A stretch of DNA of 38,359 bases from a virus. The stretch lies in the IMG/VR virus record IMGVR_UViG_3300031999_000091, positions 1-38,359 of that record; one strand, 5' to 3'. Of this stretch, positions 23,839 to 30,549 are shown piece by piece. The first letter of the stretch is position 1. Every line of letters starts with the position of its first letter. The notes under the pieces are model-generated. The model saw only the letters and a program-made list of their open reading frames with translations, had not been told where the DNA came from and searched no databases. A program made the translations under genes and the position numbers.

Positions 23839-24738
23839 ATGGGTTTGCTTGCCGGAACGAACTACGACCCAGCCATCGCAGCGTCGATCTCGACGGCCAC
23901 GCTCAACGTCGTCACGGCGATCGACACAACGAACCTGCGGCTGACGTTCACGGTGCCAGCGAACGGATCTGTCCTCGTCAGGATGCGGGCGCCCGTGCAT
24001 GGAGCGACGACCTTCCCCGAGATTCTGTGGGCCGTTCTCGAAGGTACAACGGTACGCGCCCGTTCCGTCCCGCTCGGAGCGTTGAAGACGACTGCTGTCG
24101 CAACAGCCCAGCTTACGCAGGAGTCCCTCGCCGTCGTCACCGGACTGACGCCCGGAGCGTCGCTGACGTGGGATGCCGCCTACCAAGTGAAGGCTGTCGT
24201 CGCCTCCACGAATATCAAGTACGGCGGGCCGAACGACACAACGACGGACAACGCATGGGGAGGGTTCGTATTCGAGATATGGAATACGCCGAACCTGCTC
24301 GGGGCGATCCTGTACGACCCTGCCGCCGAAGTATCTAAGGTGACCTCGTCACGTCTCGGGATGACGGCGTTCGACACCACGAATCTAAGAATCACGTTCA
24401 ACGCGCCGGACAGCAGAAATGTTCTCGTCCGAGTCAAGTGCTCGGTTGAAGGTGCTACGACGATGCCAACTATTCTGCTCGGAGTCTTGGAAGGAGCGTC
24501 TGTTGTCGGACGCCAGTCTCCCGTCGGCGGCATCCTCGGAACGGCGGCGGCCGTGACGCATATTTCCCATGAGGCGTCGTTCCTCGTGAAAGGATTGACG
24601 GAAGGATCGCACGTATATGACGCCGCGTACGGAGTGGAGATTCTGCTCGCCTCCACGAGTATCCAATACGGCGGGCCGAACGACACGTCGGCGAACAGCG
24701 CGACAGGCGGACTCGGCTTCGAGATATGGGCCGTCTGA
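23839..24738 (+). CDS. beta protein with internal tandem duplication (299 aa)
   Basis: Two copies of a domain of about 146 residues (roughly 3-149 and 153-298) have matching landmarks 149-150 residues apart: DTTNLRLTF/DTTNLRITF, VLVRMR/VLVRVK, GATTFP/GATTMP, WDAAY/YDAAY and YGGPNDT in both. The domain is strand-rich and looks like a virion surface or carbohydrate-binding module. No named family is recognised. The gene follows the 170-residue beta protein by 7 nt and overlaps the start of the Arg-rich gene. Confidence 0.7.
   Translation: MGLLAGTNYDPAIAASISTATLNVVTAIDTTNLRLTFTVPANGSVLVRMRAPVHGATTFPEILWAVLEGTTVRARSVPLGALKTTAVATAQLTQESLAVVTGLTPGASLTWDAAYQVKAVVASTNIKYGGPNDTTTDNAWGGFVFEIWNTPNLLGAILYDPAAEVSKVTSSRLGMTAFDTTNLRITFNAPDSRNVLVRVKCSVEGATTMPTILLGVLEGASVVGRQSPVGGILGTAAAVTHISHEASFLVKGLTEGSHVYDAAYGVEILLASTSIQYGGPNDTSANSATGGLGFEIWAV
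23845..24732 (+). repeat. two tandem copies of a domain of about 147 codons
   Basis: The gene at 23839 holds two diverged tandem copies, roughly 23845-24285 and 24295-24732. Copies keep the same order of motifs and a period close to 450 nt. The divergence at both residue and base level shows this is an old duplication, not a recent slippage. Confidence 0.7.
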
Positions 24739-24962
24739 TGGTGATGCGCCTCGCTGCCGTACGCACGTCAGCCATACGGCACGCTGAAACGCACCGTCAC
24801 AGACTCACGAGAATCCGCCGTCCGATCGTCAGGGTTGCCAGACGGGTTCTCAGGGTTCCGCGCTCTAGGCGACGGCGCGTGTTCGTTCGCGCACCGATTC
24901 GTCGTTCGTCGTCAAGTAGCGGCGGGAGCGAACCTCACTTAGCTGAACGGCTGGTCGCATGA
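24738..24962 (+). CDS. Arg-rich small basic protein (74 aa)
   Basis: The ATG overlaps the previous TGA (TGATG), and the stop overlaps the next ATG (ATGA), so gene packing supports it as real. Residues 10-58 are dominated by Arg (RHRLTRIRRPIVRVARRVLR, RSRRRRVFVRAPIRRSSSSS), with alternating hydrophobic residues. No globular domain is visible. It could bind nucleic acid or acidic surfaces. An alternative is that it is a degenerate copy of the adjacent repeat sequence in another frame. Confidence 0.5.
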   Translation: MVMRLAAVRTSAIRHAETHRHRLTRIRRPIVRVARRVLRVPRSRRRRVFVRAPIRRSSSSSGGSEPHLAERLVA

Positions 24963-27844
24963 CTAGCCTGATCCTTCTCATCAATTCTCCGAATCCGATG
25001 GTGCCGGATTCGGAGGGAGCAGGATTCGCTGCTCGCGGGTACGACAGATACGCGGGACGAACACGACGGGCGACAACTACGAGGCTGCTAGGGCCGCAGC
25101 CGCCAATCCTGTTCGTGTGGAACTACACGGTTCAAGGCAGGCCCATCCTGACGCGGCTGGTGAGAATCACGCCTCCGCCCGTCCTGTCGAGGCTGTCGCC
25201 GCCGACGGTCATCACCATCCCTCAACCGTTCGTCGCTCGACCTGTCGACACGACGTTCGTTCCTTCCCCGCTGAACGCACGCAAGCCGTTCTCGCACCTG
25301 CCGGATGTCATCTATAAGCCGCGCGTCTACACCGGAATCCAAGGACGTCTGACTCCGCCTCGAGCAACGAACCCGACCGTCAGGTCGCGGCTGATAAGGC
25401 CGATATTTCAGCCGCAGATATCGCGAATCTACGGTGTACTGACGCCGCCGAGAAGCACGAACCCGACCGTCAGGTCGCGGCTGAGTCTCACGACGGTCAC
25501 GGCTGCTGCCGACCTTCTCTATTCCGCCTTCGTCACGTTCGCGTACTCGTCTCGAGGTACTCCGAAGTCGCGGCTGTTCCCTCCGTCGGTCGTCGGGACG
25601 CCCGAGCCGTACCTGCGGCCAATCGACACGACGTTCGCGTACTCGTCTCGAGGGACTCCGAAGTCGAGGTTGCCGCAAGTCGCCGTCCAGGGCGTCGAGC
25701 CTCTGGCGCGGCCGACCGTAACGAAGGTCGTTCGGATACCGCCGCAGACTGACGATCGTCGGGCTGCTCACCCGAAGCTCCCGACATACATTGTCGCCGC
25801 CGTCATCCTCCCTGAGATCGACGGATACCTGACGCCGCCACGCAGCACGACATGGCCGTTCCGGTCGAAGCTCAATCCTCCGGCAGTCGTCAAAGCTCCG
25901 TTCGTTGCCGCGCCGATCGCTACGACACTCGCGTACCAGCGTCGAGGGCTTGCCAAGTCGAGGCTATCGAACTTCGTTGTGCCGTCGATCATCCTGCCAG
26001 AGATCGACGGGTATCTCACCCCGCCGCGAAGCATGTCGTGGCCGACCCGATCGAAGCTCAGTCCTCCTGCACCTGACTTCAGGGTCGCGTTCGTTGCCAC
26101 GCCGATCGCGGCCACGCTCACTTATTCCCTGGCAGGCAAGCCGAAGCCGCGCCTGTATCCGCCAGTTGTTGTCGGCCCAGTTCTGGCGAAGCCGATCGAC
26201 ACGACGTTCGCTCCTTCGCCGCTGGCAGCACGTAAGCCGTTCTCGCGTCTGCAAGACCCCGCTGTTGTTGATCAAGCCCTGACGTCGGTTCCGCCGAGCG
26301 TGACGGCGCTCGCGTACTCGTCGCGAGGGCTGGCGAAGTCGCGGCTGCGAGGCCCGACCGTCGTCGGCCTCGTGCTTGCACGCCCGACTCTGTTGCATCT
26401 CGCGTATTCGTCTCGAGGAACGGCGAAGCCGAGGCTCCTGCCTCCCGCTGTCGTCGCCCCGATCCTCGCTCGGCCCGAGCTTGTGCATCTCGCGTATTCG
26501 TCTCGAGGAACGGCCAAGTCGCGGCTGCGTCTGCCGTCTGTTGTCTCGCCCGTTCTGGCGGCTCCGACCGCGACGACGTTCGCGCGAATCCGCCCTGCTG
26601 CCGTCCATTCGATCCTGCGACGGCCGACCGATCTTGTCGATCAGCAGGACGTCGGCGCTGTTTCCGCAACGCTCGCCTACAGCGTCAGAGGCAATCCGAA
26701 GTCGAGGCTGCAGAAGCCAGTTGCCGTCGGCCCCGTCCTCGCGCCGCCGACGCTGACGAGCCTCGCGTACTCGTCTCGAGGAAAGCCGAAGTCGAAACTG
26801 CATAGTCCTACAGCGGTCGGCCCTGTTCTCTCGCGCCGCAGGATCGAGCATCTCGCGTACAGCGTACGCGGTGTCGCGAAGTCGCGGCTCGGAATCCCGT
26901 CGAAGTTCGCGGCTCAACCTCGGGCCGTCACCGTCCTGCTCGTCCATCTCGCGTACAGCTTGCGTGGCAAGCCGAAGTCGCGTTTGCAAGGCCCGACGGT
27001 CGTCACTCCCGCCGCCGCGTTCCTGCGGCCCATCGACACGACGCTCGTCCGAATCAGGCCTCCCGCCACAATCGCAAGGCTGCGGCGTCCGACGGACACG
27101 ACGGGCATCGAGGATCAGGGATCAGTAGCGGTAACGCTCGCGTACAGCTCGCGAGGCAAACCGAAGTCGAAGCTGAGTCTGCCGACACGCGTCGCGCCAG
27201 TCCTGGCACGGACGATCGACACTCCGTTCGCATATCAGTCGCGCGGGAAACCGAAGTCGCGTCTGCGGCCTCCCGCCGTCGTCGGACAGGTTCTCGCTCG
27301 CCCGACACTCGTCAGCCTCGCTCCGTCGCACGGTGGAGTCACGCATAGCATCGTGCGGCCTCCTGCGCTGCTGCCTGGGCTTCCGAGAGCGATCCTTACT
27401 GTTCTATCGCCGTCGTCACGCTGCCTCGCTAAGAGCGTCCTGCTGCCTCCGACGGTACTGGGTGTTCCGTCTGCCGGAACGCTCTCGACGACGTTCGCGA
27501 CGATCAAGCCGCCGCCAGTCCATTCGCGCCTGACGCTGACCGCGATCGTTCAGCCTACGCCGACGTCCGTCACGATCTCGACGACGTTCGCCAGAATCAG
27601 GCCGAGGCCGACGCTCACGATCCTCCGTCCCGGCGTCGTCATTCATCCGTGCTTCGGCGTCGGCATCGGAACCATCACCGCCGCTGCCGACAACGCGATC
27701 GTCGATGCGCCAGTCGCGCAGTCGTCCAGCAGCATCGTCGCGGGAGCTGCGGCGGCAGGCTCCATCACGGCACCATCTACGATAGGGACAGCGCGGCCGT
27801 CGGCCGAGAACGACATCAGCGACGAACAACGAGAGGGATGCTAG
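24959..27844 (+). CDS. giant Arg/Pro-rich repeat protein (961 aa), undescribed family
   Basis: A 961-residue protein built from degenerate units of about 30 residues. The core is AYSSRG-x-PKSRL followed by PxVVxPVLARP. Copies start at residues 195, 227, 325, 388, 452, 482, 512, 573, 603, 633, 665, 728 and 758; many are exactly 30 residues apart. Variants include FARIRP and LTPPRS. The residue mix is basic and Pro-rich, with no Cys in the array. An extended fibre-like or proline-rich repeat structure is likely. The last 75 residues turn Ala/Ser-rich and acidic. It lies between surface proteins and head-tail connectors. A structural or decoration role is inferred. I recognise no named domain. 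Confidence 0.7.
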   Translation: MTSLILLINSPNPMVPDSEGAGFAARGYDRYAGRTRRATTTRLLGPQPPILFVWNYTVQGRPILTRLVRITPPPVLSRLSPPTVITIPQPFVARPVDTTFVPSPLNARKPFSHLPDVIYKPRVYTGIQGRLTPPRATNPTVRSRLIRPIFQPQISRIYGVLTPPRSTNPTVRSRLSLTTVTAAADLLYSAFVTFAYSSRGTPKSRLFPPSVVGTPEPYLRPIDTTFAYSSRGTPKSRLPQVAVQGVEPLARPTVTKVVRIPPQTDDRRAAHPKLPTYIVAAVILPEIDGYLTPPRSTTWPFRSKLNPPAVVKAPFVAAPIATTLAYQRRGLAKSRLSNFVVPSIILPEIDGYLTPPRSMSWPTRSKLSPPAPDFRVAFVATPIAATLTYSLAGKPKPRLYPPVVVGPVLAKPIDTTFAPSPLAARKPFSRLQDPAVVDQALTSVPPSVTALAYSSRGLAKSRLRGPTVVGLVLARPTLLHLAYSSRGTAKPRLLPPAVVAPILARPELVHLAYSSRGTAKSRLRLPSVVSPVLAAPTATTFARIRPAAVHSILRRPTDLVDQQDVGAVSATLAYSVRGNPKSRLQKPVAVGPVLAPPTLTSLAYSSRGKPKSKLHSPTAVGPVLSRRRIEHLAYSVRGVAKSRLGIPSKFAAQPRAVTVLLVHLAYSLRGKPKSRLQGPTVVTPAAAFLRPIDTTLVRIRPPATIARLRRPTDTTGIEDQGSVAVTLAYSSRGKPKSKLSLPTRVAPVLARTIDTPFAYQSRGKPKSRLRPPAVVGQVLARPTLVSLAPSHGGVTHSIVRPPALLPGLPRAILTVLSPSSRCLAKSVLLPPTVLGVPSAGTLSTTFATIKPPPVHSRLTLTAIVQPTPTSVTISTTFARIRPRPTLTILRPGVVIHPCFGVGIGTITAAADNAIVDAPVAQSSSSIVAGAAAAGSITAPSTIGTARPSAENDISDEQREGC
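26312..26581 (+). repeat. best-conserved 90-bp repeat units of the repeat protein
   Basis: GCGTAYTCGTCKCGAGG-type cores recur at 26312, 26402 and 26492. The same 90-nt spacing holds at 26675/26765/26855 and at 27140/27230. The repeats stay in frame and match at the protein level (AYSSRG...KSRL) better than at the base level. Confidence 0.8.
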
Positions 27845-29007
27845 TGGGCGCTTTCCAGCTCGGCACCGGAGTCGTCATCACCGAACACGTGACCGTGCTC
27901 GGCGTCCTGACAGACCCGACGACCGTCGTGTTCAACGTCCGGCTGCCCGACAATTCGGTAGACATCTACACGCTCGGCATCGACGCCGAAGTGAGCCATC
28001 CTTCCGTCGGTACGTTCGTGCTGACGCTCGATCCGCTACAGGTCGCGCTGCAGGGGAACTACCACTACGACTGTGTTGGCACCGGGGCCGTCGAGATCAC
28101 GTCGGGCGGCGACTTCTCGATGATCCCTCCCGGCACGTCCGAGGTCGCCCCGCCGAAGCCAGTGAACGGCCCGTGCCAGCCGTGGTGTGACGCATCAGAT
28201 GTCGCCGTCTACGCGGGAGACACCGGGTCGATCGACCTGACGAAATACGCGTATGAGGCGTCGGCGCTTCTGTACGAACTGAGCGCCCGCCAGTACAGCG
28301 GAACCTGCGTGCGGAAGGTTCGCCCGTGTTCGCAAGGATGGTGCGGATGGTGGGGAAGCGGCTACTGGCAGTCGGCAGAGGGTCAGAACTTCTGGACTGG
28401 TACGGCGTGGGGATGGGGCGGCGGGTACAACGAACACTGGGGCAGCACGACGTCTCAGTGTGGCTGCAACCATCTGTGCGAGGTACGGCTGTCCGGCTAT
28501 CCCGTATGGTCGATCGTCGAAGTCAAGATCGACGGCGCGGTGGTTGCGCCCGCAACATATCGTCTTGACGGATGGGAGAACCTCGTTCGGGTCAGGCTGC
28601 TTTCGACCGACCCGCAGCTTTGTTGGCCGACCTGCCAGAACCTCGATCTTCCCGACACTCAAGACGGCACGTTCTCCGTGTCGTACTTGTGCGGCGTCGA
28701 TCCTCCGCTGCTCGGGAAAGACGCTGCCGCCCAGCTCGCCGCGCAGTTCTACTTCGCTGCGACGGGAGCGGCGTGCGCCCTTCCCGTCGGGACAACGAAG
28801 CTCGTTCGTCAGGGCGTCACGATCGAGCGGGCGCTGTTCGCGTCGTGGGCGCAGAACGCAGACGGCCAGTGGGCGACAGGACTCCCGATCGTCGATGCGT
28901 TCCTCGCCGGGTACAACAAGAATGGGCTGCGGCGGCGAGGCGCAGTATGGTCGCCTGACGTTCAGCCGTACGCTCGGAAGCTCGGCTCGATTCCTGGCGG
29001 ATCGTGA
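27838..29007 (+). CDS. head-tail connector protein with N-terminal beta domain and Trp/Gly/Cys insert
   Basis: I chose ATG 27838, which overlaps the previous stop by 7 nt; GTG 27844 is an alternative. Residues 1-100 form a beta-sandwich-like module (FNVRLPDNSVDIYTLGIDAEV, TFVLTLDPLQV). Residues 118-389 match actinobacteriophage connector/adaptor proteins (YEASALLYELSARQYSGTC, GYPVWSIVEVKIDGAVV, LDLPDTQDGTFSVSYLCGVD, and GLRRRGAVWSPDVQPYARK). A Trp/Gly/Cys-rich insert at 164-214 has 8 Trp in 34 residues (168-201). The protein would bridge the portal and tail. Confidence 0.75.
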   Translation: MLVGAFQLGTGVVITEHVTVLGVLTDPTTVVFNVRLPDNSVDIYTLGIDAEVSHPSVGTFVLTLDPLQVALQGNYHYDCVGTGAVEITSGGDFSMIPPGTSEVAPPKPVNGPCQPWCDASDVAVYAGDTGSIDLTKYAYEASALLYELSARQYSGTCVRKVRPCSQGWCGWWGSGYWQSAEGQNFWTGTAWGWGGGYNEHWGSTTSQCGCNHLCEVRLSGYPVWSIVEVKIDGAVVAPATYRLDGWENLVRVRLLSTDPQLCWPTCQNLDLPDTQDGTFSVSYLCGVDPPLLGKDAAAQLAAQFYFAATGAACALPVGTTKLVRQGVTIERALFASWAQNADGQWATGLPIVDAFLAGYNKNGLRRRGAVWSPDVQPYARKLGSIPGGS

Positions 29008-29516
29008 CAGCCTCCACCATCGCGACGCAGTACGCGTTCGCTGCTGACCTGCTGTCGGTGTGCGAGGCAGCGCTCGTCGCTACGACAGGAGGAGCGATCG
29101 GCCGCGCCTACGTTTCGCCGGGACTGCCTGCCCTCGACTGCGAGCTGATCGCCGTGACCTGCACGGGCCTCATGCCGAAGCAATCGAACTCCATGCCTGC
29201 CGGACGGCTCGCTCGCGACCCGTCCGTCAACATGCTTGCGTTCGCGGTCACCGTCACCCGAGACTGCCAGCCTGTCGTCGCGAACCAGTATGGCGGGCCG
29301 AACGCTCCGACCGTCGCCCAGCTACAGGCTGCGGCTCAGATTCTCTCCGAGGACGTGTGGGCAATCTGGAACGCCATCCCTGCCGCCGCCAGAACTGGCG
29401 CTCTGTTCGAGGGACGGTGTTCGTTCCTGTATCTCGATCAGGCGTTCGCGCTCGCCGAGCAAGGCGGAATCGGAGGATGGCAGATCGACGTCCATACTCA
29501 GATCGACGGGTTCTGA
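29004..29516 (+). CDS. head-tail connector / tail terminator-like protein (170 aa)
   Basis: The GTG overlaps the previous TGA (GTGA). The helical N-terminus (YAFAADLLSVCEAAL) is followed by strand-rich central regions (MLAFAVTVTRDCQPVV) and a helix (ILSEDVWAIWNAIP). Size and position between an adaptor and a gp10-like protein fit the tail terminator or head completion family. No decisive motif is visible. Confidence 0.65.
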   Translation: MTASTIATQYAFAADLLSVCEAALVATTGGAIGRAYVSPGLPALDCELIAVTCTGLMPKQSNSMPAGRLARDPSVNMLAFAVTVTRDCQPVVANQYGGPNAPTVAQLQAAAQILSEDVWAIWNAIPAAARTGALFEGRCSFLYLDQAFALAEQGGIGGWQIDVHTQIDGF

Positions 29517-29866
29517 TGGCAGGCGGCGTCGACTTCATCTGGAATGAGGCAGAGCTGCATCGGCTTCTCAAGTCTCCGCACGGCGCCGTCGCCCGCGACA
29601 TGAGCCGCCGAATGATCCGCTGCGTCAATCAGGCGAAGCGCAACGCGTCCGTTCCTCGAGGAAACGCCGTCCCGAACGTCACCGGGCCATCGGTCGACAC
29701 TGGGCGGCTGCGCTCGTCTATCTCATGGCGGATTGGCGAGGACGCCGCAGGACTGTATGGCGACTACGGGACGAATGTTCCGTACGGCTACTACCTCGAA
29801 ACAGGTCTGCGGAACGGAACAAAGTACCCGTTTCTCATTCCAGCTCTGCCCGCAGCACGCGTCTAG
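29516..29866 (+). CDS. HK97 gp10-like neck protein (116 aa)
   Basis: The ATG at 29516 overlaps the preceding stop (TGATG). The region VDTGRLRSSISWRIGED followed by YGTNVPYGYYLETGLRNGTK and YPFLIPAL is the conserved pattern of gp10-like neck and tail-completion proteins. Length is typical. The longer reading in the same frame from 29060 shadows the upstream gene. Confidence 0.8.
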   Translation: MAGGVDFIWNEAELHRLLKSPHGAVARDMSRRMIRCVNQAKRNASVPRGNAVPNVTGPSVDTGRLRSSISWRIGEDAAGLYGDYGTNVPYGYYLETGLRNGTKYPFLIPALPAARV

Positions 29867-29890
29867 CGGCAAGCGGTTTCGCAGGCCCGA

Positions 29891-29896
29891 TACCCT
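29891..29896 (+). promoter_or_regulatory. TACCCT -10-like box before the tail chaperone genes
   Basis: TACCCT at 29891 follows CCGA, as at the capsid promoter (CCGATACCGT at 15726-15735). A GGGAGG ribosome site (29923-29928) precedes the ATG at 29933. No GCCGC element lies at the usual offset, so this site is weaker. Confidence 0.4.
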
Positions 29897-29932
29897 GCAT
29901 GGTGACAGCGCCACCAATCCCAGGGAGGCACG

Positions 29933-30328
29933 ATGAAAGACTTTGACATCGCACGAGACGAACGGTCAGCACAAGACCGTGATTTCAGGATCGGCGGGGA
30001 GAGCTTCCGAATGAAGTCGGCTGTTCGGCCCGAAGCGATGATCGGCTACGAAGGCCTGACGGGGGAGACGTCGGCGCTCGACGCGCTACGCGTCGTCGAT
30101 GACATGGTCATCTCGTTCCTCGAGGGAGCCGACGCGGAAGCCCGCTACCGCAAGCTGCGCGAACGAGACGAAGACCCCGTCAGCATGGATGACCTCAACG
30201 CGCTCGTCGAATGGCTGGTGACGGAACAGACCGGGCGCCCTACGCAAGTGCCCTCACCCTCCTCGGGTGGGCACGAATCAACAGGGGCGTCGTCGACGGA
30301 TGGGCCAGTCTTGGCGGCTGTGACATAG
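29933..30328 (+). CDS. tail assembly chaperone, short form (gpG-like, 131 aa)
   Basis: Fairly acidic and helical (VVDDMVISFLEGADAEARYRKLRERDED, MDDLNALVEWLVTEQTG) with a Ser/Thr/Pro-rich C-terminal tail (SPSSGGHESTGASSTDG), as in actinobacteriophage gpG proteins. The tail-adjacent position upstream of the tape measure gene supports the role. Its TAG ends inside a second open frame, the gpT-like segment. Confidence 0.8.
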   Translation: MKDFDIARDERSAQDRDFRIGGESFRMKSAVRPEAMIGYEGLTGETSALDALRVVDDMVISFLEGADAEARYRKLRERDEDPVSMDDLNALVEWLVTEQTGRPTQVPSPSSGGHESTGASSTDGPVLAAVT

Positions 30329-30549
30329 AGATGCTTTCCCTGCGCCGATACCTCAACGTCGTCTATGTCCTGCTGATCGAGAAGACACGCGGCGAGGGAG
30401 TCTCGTGGGCGAAAGCTCAGCAGGCGATCGACGATGCCATCGCACCGCCCGAGGATCAGGCTCTCGTGACGGCCCGTCAGAACATGGAGTCGATGAGGCA
30501 GCTATCGGCCATGATGTCCGGCCTCACTCCGGGGCCAGCTCGTGCCTGA
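30241..30549 (+). CDS. tail assembly chaperone, frameshifted extension (gpT-like)
   Basis: This frame is -1 relative to the gpG gene, open from 30193, and contains LTLLGWARINRGVVDGW then LSLRRYLNVVYVLLI, the expected gpT-type sequence. I place the slip at CCT (30239-30241), where the tRNA reading CCT could re-pair with CCC at 30238-30240, giving a product of about 205 residues. Internal starts (ATG 30211, ATG 30331) are less likely alternatives. The extension ends by overlapping the tape measure GTG. Confidence 0.6.
   Translation, partial: YASALTLLGWARINRGVVDGWASLGGCDIEMLSLRRYLNVVYVLLIEKTRGEGVSWAKAQQAIDDAIAPPEDQALVTARQNMESMRQLSAMMSGLTPGPARA

Noticed and set aside
25541-27260. CRISPR array (regular 90-bp repeats)
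   Set aside because: The repeats are degenerate, in frame, conserved at the protein level and lack unique spacers. No cas genes lie nearby.
27649-27837. N-terminal extension of the connector frame
   Set aside because: It overlaps the repeat-protein gene and reads as an Arg/His-rich shadow. ATG 27838 has sense-like sequence immediately downstream.
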